Shown here in pieces: positions 9,515 to 18,083 of a stretch of DNA of 34,533 nt (position 1 is the stretch's first letter; each line of letters begins with the position of its first letter). Source of the DNA: Acidobacteriota bacterium (lineage in GTDB: Bacteria; Acidobacteriota; Terriglobia; Terriglobales; Acidobacteriaceae); the NCBI GenBank assembly GCA_019510535.1, contig JAEKKE010000084.1, forward strand, positions 1 through 34,533. The letters run 5' to 3'. The notes beneath the pieces are model-generated. The model ran no database searches and was not told where the DNA came from. It worked only from the letters and a program-made list of their open reading frames with translations. Made by a program: the position numbers and the translations under genes.

Positions 9515-10570
9515 ATGGTGAGGGGTGTGCGCTCTGTTGTGCCCATCCTGCTCTCGTGTGCCCTGTTGAACGGCTGCAAATCATCACTGCAGACAGGCGC
9601 TCCTGCTGCAGACCCCGGCATACTGACGATCAACGGTGCCGGAGCCAGCTTTCCCAATCCCATCTATTCCAAGTGGTTTGCCGAGTATGGCCGGTTGCAT
9701 CCGAATGTGCGTATTAATTACCAGCCCATTGGCTCCGGGGGCGGCATCCGCCAGGTTTCCCTGGGTATCGTCGATTTCGGCGCGTCCGATGATCCCATGA
9801 CCGATGCGCAGTTGCAGCAATCGTCCCATCCACTGCTGCATATCCCCACCGTGCTCGGAGCAGTGGTTCCGGTCTACAACCTGCCTGGTATCTCCGCGGA
9901 GGTGCGGTTTTCTCCGGAGGTTCTGGCGGGGATCTATCTCGGTACGATTACTTTCTGGGACGACCAGAAGATCATTGCCGATAACCCTGGCGTGAAGTTT
10001 CCGCATGAAGAGATCCTGCCGGTGTATCGCTCCGATGGCTCCGGCACAACCTTCATCTTCACCGACTATCTCACCAAGGTGAGTCCAGTCTGGGCGAAGC
10101 AGGTGGGTAACTCCACTTCGGTGAAGTGGCCGGTCGGCATTGGACAGAAGGGCAATGAAGGCGTTGCCGGCATGGTGCGTGAGGCTCCTTACGCCTTCGG
10201 TTATGTGGAGCTGGTTTACGCCCTGCAGAACCACATGACCTTCGGTCTGGTACGGAACGGTGCGGGCCAGTGGATTAAGGCCAGTCCTGCGGCTGTCACG
10301 GCCGCTGCTGAGGCTCAGGCCGATACGATTCCCGCCGATTTCCGGGTCTCCCTGGCGAATGCCGGCGGAACGGCCAGCTACCCGATCTGTTCGTTTACCT
10401 GGCTGCTCGTTCCGCAGCAATCGGCTGACGCTACCAAAGGCAGACAACTCCACGACTTCCTGCTCTGGATGCTCTCTGAGGGAGAGCAGGAGGCTGCCGC
10501 TATGGGTTACGCTCCTTTGCCTCGGCCTGTGGCAGAGCGTTTAAAAAATACCGTGGCCAGTATCCGGTAG
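9515..10570 (+). CDS. pstS: Phosphate-binding lipoprotein PstS
   Basis: Periplasmic phosphate-binding component of the PstSCAB importer, 351 aa. The N-terminus is a lipoprotein signal with lipobox LNGC (C21), so the mature protein should be membrane-anchored. Family motifs are INGAGASFPNPIYSKW, GSGGGIRQVSLG, DFGASDDPM, YRSDGSGTTFIFTDYL and GNEGVAGMV, which include phosphate-contacting serine and threonine residues. The ATG at 9515 is one base after the phoR stop, with AGGG five bases upstream. An 87-bp gap containing a candidate Pho box separates it from pstC. Confidence 0.93.
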   Translation: MVRGVRSVVPILLSCALLNGCKSSLQTGAPAADPGILTINGAGASFPNPIYSKWFAEYGRLHPNVRINYQPIGSGGGIRQVSLGIVDFGASDDPMTDAQLQQSSHPLLHIPTVLGAVVPVYNLPGISAEVRFSPEVLAGIYLGTITFWDDQKIIADNPGVKFPHEEILPVYRSDGSGTTFIFTDYLTKVSPVWAKQVGNSTSVKWPVGIGQKGNEGVAGMVREAPYAFGYVELVYALQNHMTFGLVRNGAGQWIKASPAAVTAAAEAQADTIPADFRVSLANAGGTASYPICSFTWLLVPQQSADATKGRQLHDFLLWMLSEGEQEAAAMGYAPLPRPVAERLKNTVASIR

Positions 10571-10596
10571 CACACGCAAAGCCTTATTAATCAAGC

Positions 10597-10614
10597 CGTT
10601 CATTCCGCGTTCAC
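10597..10614 (+). promoter_or_regulatory. Candidate Pho box upstream of pstC
   Basis: Two 7-bp direct repeats, CGTTCAT (10597-10603) and CGTTCAC (10608-10614), are separated by 4 bp. This is the 7-4-7 layout of a PhoB box, and each half matches the enterobacterial CTGTCAT/CTGTCAC pattern at five of seven positions. It lies 44 bp before the pstC start in the longest gap inside the operon. It would allow phosphate-controlled transcription of pstCAB-phoU apart from phoB-phoR-pstS. The spacer is G+C-rich rather than A+T-rich, so the call is tentative. Confidence 0.4.
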
Positions 10615-10657
10615 ACATATTCCAGATACTCTAGGAAGGGGATTCTGGAAGAGCCGG

Positions 10658-11653
10658 GTGACGATACAGCACTCAGAGATGCAGGAGGCACGGGCTGCCT
10701 CAGAGGTACGCCGCTTTTTGATGCAGCGCGGGAGTGGTGGTGTGGCTGACCGCACCTTTGCAGCCCTGATGCTGGGCTGTGCCCTGAGCATCTTTGCTAT
10801 CGTTGCCCTCATCCTGGGAATTCTGATCCTCCGCTCCAGGCTCAGCCTGCATGAGTTTGGCTTCAGCTTCTTTCTGCGTTCAGACTGGGATCCGGTGCGT
10901 GGCAGCTTCGGTGCGGTTCCATTCATCTGGGGAACGCTGGCCTCCGCCTTCCTGGCGCTTTTGATTGCGGTGCCCCTGGCTCTTGGCGTGGCAGTCTTTA
11001 TCAACGAGATGTGTCCCCGTGCTCTGCGTGCGCCGATTTCGTTTCTTACCGAGCTCTTGGCTGCGATTCCTTCAGTGGTCTATGGCCTGTGGGCTATCTT
11101 CGTCCTGGTGCCGATCATGCGGAGAAGTGTCGGGCCGTTTCTGAAGAAGTTTTTCGGCTGGACAGGCCTCTTTCATGGACCTAACTTCGGCATCGGTCTG
11201 CTGACGGCCAGCATGATTCTGGCGATCATGGTGTTGCCGGTCATCTCCTCCATCGCCCGAGATGTGATCAAGGCCGTGCCCAATACGCAGCGCGAAGGTG
11301 TGCTGGCGCTGGGAGCCACCCGGTGGGAAATGGTGCGTATCGGTGTGTTGCGCAATGCGCGCATCGGGATTGTCGGAGCCGTCATCCTTGGCCTCGGCCG
11401 GGCTCTTGGCGAGACGATGGCGGTCACCATGGTGATCGGCAACCATGCGGCGATTCCGAAGAGTCTCTTCGCACCGGCCTATACGCTGGCTTCTGTCATC
11501 GCGAATGAATTTACTGAGGCGACCGGCGACCTCTATCTCAGCGCGTTGATTGAGATCGGTCTGGCGCTCTTTCTCGTCACCATTGTCGTGAATGCCATCG
11601 CTCGTCTGCTGGTCTTCATGGTGACGCGTGGCAACACAGCGAGGGCGGTGTAG
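10658..11653 (+). CDS. pstC: Phosphate ABC transporter permease PstC
   Basis: Inner-membrane permease of 331 aa for phosphate import. TM1 is about 35-60. The large segment from about 95 onward carries the ABC permease fold, with LLAAIPSVVYGLWAIFVLVP and the cytoplasmic EAA-like loop EGVLALGATRWEMVRIGVL that docks on PstB. ALGETMAVTMVIG is also typical. The GTG at 10658 is used, with GGAAGAG upstream; an internal ATG at 10679 is possible but has no ribosome site. The stop is one base before the pstA start. Confidence 0.92.
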   Translation: MTIQHSEMQEARAASEVRRFLMQRGSGGVADRTFAALMLGCALSIFAIVALILGILILRSRLSLHEFGFSFFLRSDWDPVRGSFGAVPFIWGTLASAFLALLIAVPLALGVAVFINEMCPRALRAPISFLTELLAAIPSVVYGLWAIFVLVPIMRRSVGPFLKKFFGWTGLFHGPNFGIGLLTASMILAIMVLPVISSIARDVIKAVPNTQREGVLALGATRWEMVRIGVLRNARIGIVGAVILGLGRALGETMAVTMVIGNHAAIPKSLFAPAYTLASVIANEFTEATGDLYLSALIEIGLALFLVTIVVNAIARLLVFMVTRGNTARAV

Positions 11654-11654
11654 A

Positions 11655-12524
11655 GTGCCACATCGTCCATCGCGTGCGAATGTTGGCCGCCGCCAGGCGG
11701 CCAATCACCTATTTAGCGTGCTGGCGATATTGAGCACGGTGCTGGTGATTGCTCCATTGTTCGCGATCCTGGTGTATCTGCTGTTTCAAGGTGTCCGCTC
11801 GCTCAACGTGGCCTTCTTTACACATCTGCCGCGGCCCGTGGGAGAACCCGGGGGCGGTATGGCCAACTCGATTGTCGGCTCGGGCATCATCCTTGCGCTA
11901 GCCAGCCTTCTTGGAATTCCGGTTGGCATCGGTGCAGGTATCTATCTGCAGGAGTTTGGTGGCGGCAAAACTCTGGCAAATGCGATCCGCTTTACCGCTG
12001 ATGTGCTGAACGGCGTGCCATCCATCGTGATGGGCATTGCGGCCTACTCGCTGATCGTTGTTCCACAGAGGCACTTTTCGGCGTTTGCCGCAGGCGTGGC
12101 GCTGGCCATCATGATGGTGCCGACGGTGACACGTACTACGGAAGAGATGCTGGCAACGGTGCCTAATGCCGTGCGCGAGGCAGCATTGGGTCTTGGCATT
12201 CCCAAGTGGCGCACGGTCATGACGGTGAGTCTGAAGACCGCTTCGCCTGGCATTATCACCGGTTGCATGCTGGCGTTTGCGCGTGTTGCCGGAGAGACGG
12301 CGCCGTTGCTCTTTACTGCCTTCGGCAACCAGTTCTGGCCCACCAGCCTGAATGAGCCGATTGCGGCGCTGCCGCTACAGATCTTTGTTTATGCGGTCTC
12401 ACCATATGACGAGTGGCATCGTTTGGCCTGGGCTGGCGCTCTGGTGCTGATTGTGCTGATTATGGTCTCCGTCACGCTGGTCCGGGTGGTGACCGGGCGT
12501 GGCATGCTCAATGGAGGGCACTGA
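11655..12524 (+). CDS. pstA: Phosphate ABC transporter permease PstA
   Basis: Second inner-membrane permease of the phosphate importer, 289 aa with about six membrane helices. Typical PstA patches are GGGMANSIVGSG, DVLNGVPSIVMGIAAY, the EAA-type loop REAALGLGIPKWRTVM and RVAGETAPLLFTAFGN. I chose the GTG at 11655 (PHRPSRANVGRR), one base after the pstC stop and with GAGGG nine bases upstream. An in-frame ATG at 11628 would overlap pstC by 26 bp. The stop TGA directly abuts the GTG start of pstB. Confidence 0.92.
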   Translation: MPHRPSRANVGRRQAANHLFSVLAILSTVLVIAPLFAILVYLLFQGVRSLNVAFFTHLPRPVGEPGGGMANSIVGSGIILALASLLGIPVGIGAGIYLQEFGGGKTLANAIRFTADVLNGVPSIVMGIAAYSLIVVPQRHFSAFAAGVALAIMMVPTVTRTTEEMLATVPNAVREAALGLGIPKWRTVMTVSLKTASPGIITGCMLAFARVAGETAPLLFTAFGNQFWPTSLNEPIAALPLQIFVYAVSPYDEWHRLAWAGALVLIVLIMVSVTLVRVVTGRGMLNGGH

Positions 12525-13283
12525 GTGGGCGTCGGTATTGAAGTCGAAGACCTGAATGCGTGGTACGGCCAGACTCACACGCTGAAGGGCATCAATCTGC
12601 AGATTCCCGCCAACTCGGCGACGGCGCTGATCGGCCCGTCCGGCTGCGGTAAGTCCACCTTTGTGCGCTGCCTGAACCGCATGCATGAGACCAACCCGGT
12701 TGCTCGGGCAGAAGGAACGGTCCGCGTCGGCAATGTTGATGTCTACAAAGATGCTTCTCCAGTTGAGGTTCGCCGGCGCATTGGCATGGTCTTCCAGCGG
12801 CCGAACCCTTTCCCGACGATGTCGATCTACGACAACGTAGCCAGCGGCTTGAAGCTGAACGGATTCCGCAATAAGCGCGTGCTTGATGAGGTTGTCGAAC
12901 GTTCGCTGCGGCAAGCAGCGCTGTGGGATGAAGTAAAGGATCATCTGAAGTCCAAGAGCGGAGCCTCGCTCTCCGGTGGCCAGCAGCAGCGTCTCTGCAT
13001 TGCCCGAGCGATTGCCGTTGATCCTGAAGTGTTGCTGATGGATGAACCCGCGTCGGCGCTCGATCCGGTCTCGACCGCGAAGATTGAAGACTTGATCTTT
13101 CAGCTCAAAGACGAGTACACCATCGTCATCGTGACCCACAACATGCAACAGGCGGCGCGTGTGGCGGAGAAGACGGGGTTCTTTTTAAGCGGACATCTTG
13201 TCGAGTTCGATTCGACTCACAAAATCTTCACAAACCCGAGCGACAAACGGACCGAAGATTACATCACGGGCAGGTTCGGCTAG
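12525..13283 (+). CDS. pstB: Phosphate ABC transporter ATPase PstB
   Basis: Cytoplasmic ATPase of the Pst system, 252 aa. It shows Walker A GPSGCGKST (37-45), the PstB-typical RCLNRMHETN, Q-loop FQRPNPFP, signature LSGGQQQR (149-156), Walker B LLMDEPASALDP and the H-loop VTHNMQQA. It starts with GTG directly after the pstA stop and ends with the usual family C-terminus DYITGRFG. Its TAG stop (13281-13283) is the first three bases of an inverted-repeat element that fills the space up to phoU. Confidence 0.95.
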   Translation: MGVGIEVEDLNAWYGQTHTLKGINLQIPANSATALIGPSGCGKSTFVRCLNRMHETNPVARAEGTVRVGNVDVYKDASPVEVRRRIGMVFQRPNPFPTMSIYDNVASGLKLNGFRNKRVLDEVVERSLRQAALWDEVKDHLKSKSGASLSGGQQQRLCIARAIAVDPEVLLMDEPASALDPVSTAKIEDLIFQLKDEYTIVIVTHNMQQAARVAEKTGFFLSGHLVEFDSTHKIFTNPSDKRTEDYITGRFG

Positions 13284-13434
13284 AGCATTTCTCCTAAAGA
13301 TGCAGAGCGGAGGCTCGGGGTCCCCAGCGAACTCGTTCGCTGGGGTGAAGTCTTGGCTGTCTGCGCCGTTTTCCGGCGAAGAAAACGGCATTCGCAGGTT
13401 TATCCAAAGTTACAGTATTAGGAGAAGTGCTCTA
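13281..13434. mobile_element. MITE-like inverted-repeat element, copy B, between pstB and phoU
   Basis: A 154-bp element with terminal repeats TAGAGCATTTCTCCTAA (13281-13297) and TTAGGAGAAGTGCTCTA (13418-13434), which match as inverted repeats at 16 of 17 positions. Inside are a perfect 11-bp hairpin (CCCCAGCGAAC 13322-13332, two-base loop, GTTCGCTGGGG 13335-13345) and a second hairpin GCCGTTTTC (13365-13373) / GAAAACGGC (13381-13389). The second corresponds to the central hairpin of copies A and C with a compensated base pair. The left end supplies the pstB stop codon. The right end supplies AGGAGAAG, seven bases before the phoU ATG at 13435. It may form an mRNA structure that modulates phoU expression; this is inference. 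Confidence 0.75.
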
Positions 13435-14100
13435 ATGCGTATCCGGTTTCATCAGAGTCTGGACGAGTTGAAAGAAAAGCTGCTGGTCATGGCGGGCATG
13501 GCCGAGCAGGCGATTCAGCGTTCCATTGAGGCATATCGCACGCGTGATTTAGAGATCTGCGAACTGGTCTTCAAATCGGAGCCGGCCATCAATCGGCTGG
13601 AGCGGGAGATCGACCAGGCAGCGCTCGACCTGCTCGCGATGGAACAGCCCATGGCCATTGATCTGCGGTTCATTCTTTCTGTCATTCGCATCAATGCTGA
13701 CCTTGAGCGCGTCGGTGACCAGGCTGTGAACATCGCTGTTCGCGTGCGAGAGATGGGGGCTTATTCGAATGTCGACCTCCCGGTAGACATTCCACGTGCC
13801 GCGTCCCTCGCTTCGGCTATGGTCCGCAAGGCGCTGCAGGCGTTTATCGAAGGCGATGCCGAGTTGGCACGTTCGGTGCTCGCGATGGACGATGAGGTGG
13901 ATGCGATGAACGACGCTGCCTTTACGGCGTTGAGCGCGCTCATCAAGCGTCAGCCGGAACTAACGCCGCAGGCCCTAAATGCCTTGATCATTTCGCGCAA
14001 TCTGGAGCGCGTCGGAGACCACGCAACCAACGTCGCCGAAGACGTAATTTTCTGGGTTCGGGGCGCCGACGTGCGGCACAAAGGGTCCGTAGCAAGCTAA
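13435..14100 (+). CDS. phoU: Phosphate signalling protein PhoU
   Basis: Cytoplasmic regulator of 221 aa that links Pst transport to PhoR and represses the Pho response when phosphate is plentiful. It consists of two PhoU three-helix repeats. Each carries the family pattern: ExxxDQAALDLLAMEQPMA with DLRFILSVIRINADLERVGDQAVNIA in the first repeat, and ALIISRNLERVGDHATNVAEDVIFWV in the second (given here only as landmarks near residues 60-105 and 180-210). The ATG at 13435 is chosen because RIRFHQSLDELKEKL is the normal start and AGGAGAAG lies seven bases upstream. That ribosome site lies in the terminal repeat of the preceding element. Confidence 0.93.
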   Translation: MRIRFHQSLDELKEKLLVMAGMAEQAIQRSIEAYRTRDLEICELVFKSEPAINRLEREIDQAALDLLAMEQPMAIDLRFILSVIRINADLERVGDQAVNIAVRVREMGAYSNVDLPVDIPRAASLASAMVRKALQAFIEGDAELARSVLAMDDEVDAMNDAAFTALSALIKRQPELTPQALNALIISRNLERVGDHATNVAEDVIFWVRGADVRHKGSVAS

Positions 14101-14167
14101 TCGTTCTCTTTTGTGTAAGTTACAGGTGGATAACCATCCAAGGGTCTGGTCAATCTAACCTAGAACG

Positions 14168-16612
14168 ATGAGCCAGTTTGTTCGACTCCTCTCTCTTGCC
14201 GCACTCTGTGCTGCTACGGCGGTCCAGGCGGACCCTGCCCGCTTCGATCTGACCGGCCCCAAAGTCGATATCCGCGTTACGCGCGGCAGCCGGACGCTCC
14301 CGATCGCACAGGTTGCGAATCTGCAGCCCGGAGATCGGCTCTGGTTGCGTCCGGAATTGCCGGAGACCCAGTCCGTGCATCTGCTGCTGATTGCGGCGTT
14401 TCTGCGAGGCACCACCAACCCTCCACCGGATGAGTGGTTTACCAAGATCGAGAGCTGGAACAAGAAGGTGAAGGAAGAGGGAGTCTTCGTCACTGTGCCG
14501 AAAGACGCGCAGCAGGCGCTGCTCTTTCTCGCTCCTGAGACGGGCGGAGACTTCGGAACGTTGAAGTCGGCTGTGCGTGGCCGTCCCGGCATCTTTGTCC
14601 GCGCCTCGCAGGACCTGACGGAGCTTGGCTTCGAGCAGGCTCGCATCGAGCGTTATCTGGCAGGAATGCGCCAGATTCCGGCGACGAATGATACCAAGCT
14701 GCTTTCGGAGCGCTCTGAGGCTCTGGCTCGGACACTCGCTCTGAAGCCCAACTCCGATTGCTTCAACCAGCCGGCGGAGCAGCAGATCGTCTGCCTGACG
14801 CAGAGCGGGAATCAGACCCTGCTCGATGATGGCCATGGCGCCAGCATCGTAACGGAGCTGGCCAACAATGGCGGCGCCGACCTGGCCGGTGCTGCCGCTT
14901 CAACAGCGCCATTTGGTGGTGGCGCCTACAGCGCATACGTCGGTGCAGTGGTGGATCTGACCAAACTGCTGACCAACATGCATACCGCGCAGTACCAGTA
15001 CATTCCTGCGGTAGCGTTTCCTGATACCGACCACTTCAATCTCCGCCTCAATGCCGCTCCTTCGTTTCACAATCCAAAGTCGGTGATCGTGATTGCGCTG
15101 CCGGGCATTCAACCGACGAAGCTTCCACCGCTGCAACCGGCCAACCCGAAGGAAGTGACCTGTCTGCTCAAGCCGGAGGTAGTGCTGCATCTACAGAACG
15201 CGCCACTGGTCTTCTCGACCGGTATCGCCCATGACCTGGTGCTGCACGTAAATACCCAGGAAGGAAAGGATATTCCGCTGGTTGCCGATGCCTCCAAGGG
15301 AGGTCTCGTGTTGACCACTGCTGTGGAGGGACGGCGGTCGATGACAGATGATGACACCCCCTCGGCATCCAATCCTGTCCCCCCTTCACCTGACGGATTG
15401 ACTGGTACTGTCCATGGTCAGTGGGGTTTTGATTCCTTCGATGGCCCTACCTTGCCACTGCAGAATGAACCCGGCAAGGGCTGGAAGCTCGTGTCGGAAG
15501 ATGGCGTGATCGTCGGCCGCGAACACTCCTTTACTTTGGCTTCCACCGGCGCCGGTTGTGTTGAGAAGGTGCAGGTTGTCAGCGGTCCGAAGAAGATCAA
15601 TGCGGACTTTCAGCCCGGAGTTCAATCACGGCAGATCATTGCAAAGGCGGTACTCAAGGATGTGAATCCCGGCGATCTGCGGGTCGAAGTAGAGCAATAT
15701 GGCGACCAGCCGCCGCAACAGGTTGAGACCAAGGCCTACACAGAAGCTGCGAAACTTACTTCATTCAAGCTGCACGCCGGCGATACCACCGCCATCCTGG
15801 AAGGAACCTCTCTGGATCAGGTGCAGTCCGTCGAACTTAACGAGCTGACGTACGCACCTACCGGCGAACCAGACCGCATTCTGAACCTGGGTCTCCCGAA
15901 GGATGCCGCCGCACCGAAGCTCAAGGCGGGGGATGCGGCTACAGCCCATGCGCATCTGAAGGACGGGCGTACCGTCGATGTGCAGGCCACGGTCCTGGAG
16001 GCGCGTCCCACGGTGACCCTGGTGAATCGGTATATTACAGCGCCGAACGGTGGTACACCGTCGATTCGTTTGTCCAATAAAGATGACCTTCCTCTTTCAG
16101 ATAGGCTGACCTTCTTCTTGAAAGCAAACGGGAACTTTCCACGCAACCAGAAGATTGAGGTGGCCACTAAAGATGGATCTTTGAAGACGCAGCTCAGCTT
16201 CGAAGACGGCACGCTGGTGCTGCAGGACGTGTCCACCGCGATTGCGAACCTTGATCCATCAAAGGCGCTTGGGGCGTCTGCTTTCGGCAAGCTGCAGTTT
16301 CGCGCCGTGGGAGCCGATAGTTCTCAGGGAGACTGGCAACCGCTTGCCACACTGGTTCGAACGCCGACGCTGAAGGAGATTCGCTGCCCAATCGATGACA
16401 CCAAACCGTGCCATCTGGTGGGGAGCAATCTCTATCTGCTCAAGTCTGTAGCGGCAACCAGCAAGTTTGACAACGCGAAGGATGTACCGCCGGGCTTCGG
16501 CGACAGCCAGCTTGAAGTGCCGCGCCCCTATGGCACCGTGCTTTTCGTCAAGCTGTTGGATGATCCTGAGAGTGTCAACGCAGTCGCATTGCCGGTAACG
16601 CCGGAGTTCTAG
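14168..16612 (+). CDS. Large secreted protein of unknown function
   Basis: A protein of 814 aa that I do not recognise. Residues 1-21 form a clear signal peptide (cleavage likely after AVQA), so it is exported. The mature part has an N-terminal region with LQPGDRLWLRPELPET. A glycine/alanine-rich stretch lies near 225-260 (NNGGADLAGAAASTAPFGGG), and a proline- and serine-rich linker near 395-415. After that come what look like repeated beta-rich modules with charged turns, possibly Ig-like. There are only a few cysteines, no membrane anchor and no catalytic motif I can name. It follows phoU by 67 bp and could be read through from the phosphate operon, but has its own spacing and a weak ribosome site. 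A strong hairpin terminator follows. Confidence 0.8.
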   Translation: MSQFVRLLSLAALCAATAVQADPARFDLTGPKVDIRVTRGSRTLPIAQVANLQPGDRLWLRPELPETQSVHLLLIAAFLRGTTNPPPDEWFTKIESWNKKVKEEGVFVTVPKDAQQALLFLAPETGGDFGTLKSAVRGRPGIFVRASQDLTELGFEQARIERYLAGMRQIPATNDTKLLSERSEALARTLALKPNSDCFNQPAEQQIVCLTQSGNQTLLDDGHGASIVTELANNGGADLAGAAASTAPFGGGAYSAYVGAVVDLTKLLTNMHTAQYQYIPAVAFPDTDHFNLRLNAAPSFHNPKSVIVIALPGIQPTKLPPLQPANPKEVTCLLKPEVVLHLQNAPLVFSTGIAHDLVLHVNTQEGKDIPLVADASKGGLVLTTAVEGRRSMTDDDTPSASNPVPPSPDGLTGTVHGQWGFDSFDGPTLPLQNEPGKGWKLVSEDGVIVGREHSFTLASTGAGCVEKVQVVSGPKKINADFQPGVQSRQIIAKAVLKDVNPGDLRVEVEQYGDQPPQQVETKAYTEAAKLTSFKLHAGDTTAILEGTSLDQVQSVELNELTYAPTGEPDRILNLGLPKDAAAPKLKAGDAATAHAHLKDGRTVDVQATVLEARPTVTLVNRYITAPNGGTPSIRLSNKDDLPLSDRLTFFLKANGNFPRNQKIEVATKDGSLKTQLSFEDGTLVLQDVSTAIANLDPSKALGASAFGKLQFRAVGADSSQGDWQPLATLVRTPTLKEIRCPIDDTKPCHLVGSNLYLLKSVAATSKFDNAKDVPPGFGDSQLEVPRPYGTVLFVKLLDDPESVNAVALPVTPEF

Positions 16613-16617
16613 AGAAA

Positions 16618-16645
16618 AAGGGGTACGGCAAGCGCCGTGCCCCTT
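16618..16645. terminator. Bidirectional hairpin terminator
   Basis: AAGGGGTACGGC (16618-16629) and GCCGTGCCCCTT (16634-16645) form a 12-bp stem with one G-U pair and a four-base loop. It is preceded by AAAAA and followed by CCTTGT. It lies between the convergent ends of the secreted-protein gene and nrdR, so it can serve both. Confidence 0.75.
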
Positions 16646-16661
16646 CCTTGTATGCGGAAAA

Positions 16662-17129
16662 TTAGATTGATCGCTTCTCGCGATGGAGTAGCTCTTCGAG
16701 CTCTTCCTTGAACTCGCGCACATCCTTGAAATCACGATAGACGCTAGCGAAGCGGATATAGGCCACTGTATCCAGCTCTTTGAGGCGGGACATGATGAGT
16801 TCTCCGACCTCGGAGGTGCTGCGCTCGCGCTCCGGCGAGTCGACAACATAGGCTTCGGTCTCATCGACCACGCGCTCCAGCTTGGCCGCCGAAACCGGAC
16901 GCTTTTCGCAGGCTCGCAGAATGCCGGAAAGAACCTTCTGCCGGTCGAACTTCTCGCGGCGGCCGTCTTTCTTTACGACCATGTAGGGGATCTCGTCGAT
17001 GCGCTCATAGGTGGTAAAGCGCTTATTGCAGCGCTCACATTCGCGCCGTCGACGTATGGAGTCGGCTTCTTTGCTTTCGCGGGAGTCAACGACCTTGTCT
17101 TGCGTAAATCCGCAGTAGGGACACTTCAT
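16662..17129 (-). CDS. nrdR: Transcriptional repressor NrdR
   Basis: Repressor of ribonucleotide reductase genes, 155 aa, the usual length. The N-terminal zinc ribbon has C3/C6 (MKCPYCG) and C31/C34 (CERCNKRF). An ATP-cone domain follows (about 46-136), beginning VVKKDGRREKFDRQKVLSGI, which senses ATP/dATP. VAYIRFASVYRDF is a family signature. No ribonucleotide reductase gene is nearby in the window. It lies 18 bp downstream of the flippase-like gene on the same strand. Confidence 0.95.
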   Translation of the reverse strand: MKCPYCGFTQDKVVDSRESKEADSIRRRRECERCNKRFTTYERIDEIPYMVVKKDGRREKFDRQKVLSGILRACEKRPVSAAKLERVVDETEAYVVDSPERERSTSEVGELIMSRLKELDTVAYIRFASVYRDFKDVREFKEELEELLHREKRSI

Positions 17130-17147
17130 CGGGATAACTTGATTTTA

Positions 17148-18083
17148 TCAAGCCGATGTCTCGGCTGCGTGCTCGCTGGCCTCAGTAACTTTACCGATAG
17201 AGATGCTTTCGATGCGCGAGAAGACCAGGCCGACGGGAATAATGCTGAGCGAGGTCACGATCAGAAGCAGGGCTCCACAGGCTGTAGAGGCCTCGATCGG
17301 CGCGCCATAAAAGGCCTCCATGGAGGCGGCGGTGGCGGCAATCTGGGTGAACCAGCCAATGACGGGAAGCTGCAGGAGCGATCCGCCGAGCGATGCGGCC
17401 ATCAACAGCATCACGCTGGCAAAGGTGAGTGTTCCAAGCTGCGGCGTATGTACGAACGCATGGGCCGTCTGCAGGTACGCTCCGGCGATCATCGCCCACA
17501 TGACGATGGAAAGGATGATGGTGACGATCAACGAGCCAACGCTGGGAATGGCGCCCAATCCGTCGCGGAAGCCAAGGATCTTTTCGGCAACGGTTTCACC
17601 GAGCCCCTCCGAGAGCCGGCCCAGAACTGCTTTGGCCATGGCTGCCAGTGCAGAACCGGCGATCCGAATGGCTATTGCGAAGATAGCGATTGCGATGGTT
17701 GCGGCCAGCGAGAACGCGCCAACCCGGACAAAGGTCTCGTGGTGCGGCATGTTCTTAGGCAGAAACAACAGTGCTGTCGAAAAGACGAGCGCTGCTGAGC
17801 CCAGATCGAACATGCGCTCCAGGGTATAGATCGCGATCTGAGGCGAGATCGAGGTCCTGGTACGCTTCGCGATGATGTAGGGCCGCGACAGGTCCGCGAG
17901 GCGTCCGAAGATGGCAACTGCGGTAAAGCCGATGAAGTGCGAGCCCGTCAGCGAGAGCGGTGAAACCTTGCGGAGTTTCCCCAGCAGGATGGTCCATCGC
18001 CAGGAACGGAAAAGATAGGTTCCCCAGATCAGGCCAACACCGGCAGCGACGTGCCTGTAGTCGATCAGGCGAAGCTGCCGCAC
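17148..18083 (-). CDS. Flippase-like membrane protein (MprF/YbhN family), probably N-terminally truncated
   Basis: Integral membrane protein of 311 aa resembling the lysylphosphatidylglycerol synthase transmembrane (flippase) domain family. The family pattern LFRSWRWTILL, GRLADLSRPYIIAKR and YTLERMFDLGS is visible, with about seven hydrophobic segments. The only usable start is GTG (18081-18083), which lies inside the upstream transglycosylase gene (19-bp overlap). Upstream of that codon the same frame encodes 14 more residues that look like the normal family sequence (FRSKIHFDFALF) before a stop at 18124-18126. The usual first membrane helix is absent. I infer that the 5' end was lost, perhaps by a deletion that fused the two loci. 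It may be a pseudogene or a shortened functional protein. Confidence 0.7.
   Translation of the reverse strand: MRQLRLIDYRHVAAGVGLIWGTYLFRSWRWTILLGKLRKVSPLSLTGSHFIGFTAVAIFGRLADLSRPYIIAKRTRTSISPQIAIYTLERMFDLGSAALVFSTALLFLPKNMPHHETFVRVGAFSLAATIAIAIFAIAIRIAGSALAAMAKAVLGRLSEGLGETVAEKILGFRDGLGAIPSVGSLIVTIILSIVMWAMIAGAYLQTAHAFVHTPQLGTLTFASVMLLMAASLGGSLLQLPVIGWFTQIAATAASMEAFYGAPIEASTACGALLLIVTSLSIIPVGLVFSRIESISIGKVTEASEHAAETSA

Noticed and set aside
14126..14140. Possible hairpin terminator after phoU (GGTGGATAACCATCC)
   Set aside because: Only a 4-bp perfect stem can form and there is no T-run, so termination between phoU and the secreted-protein gene is not supported.
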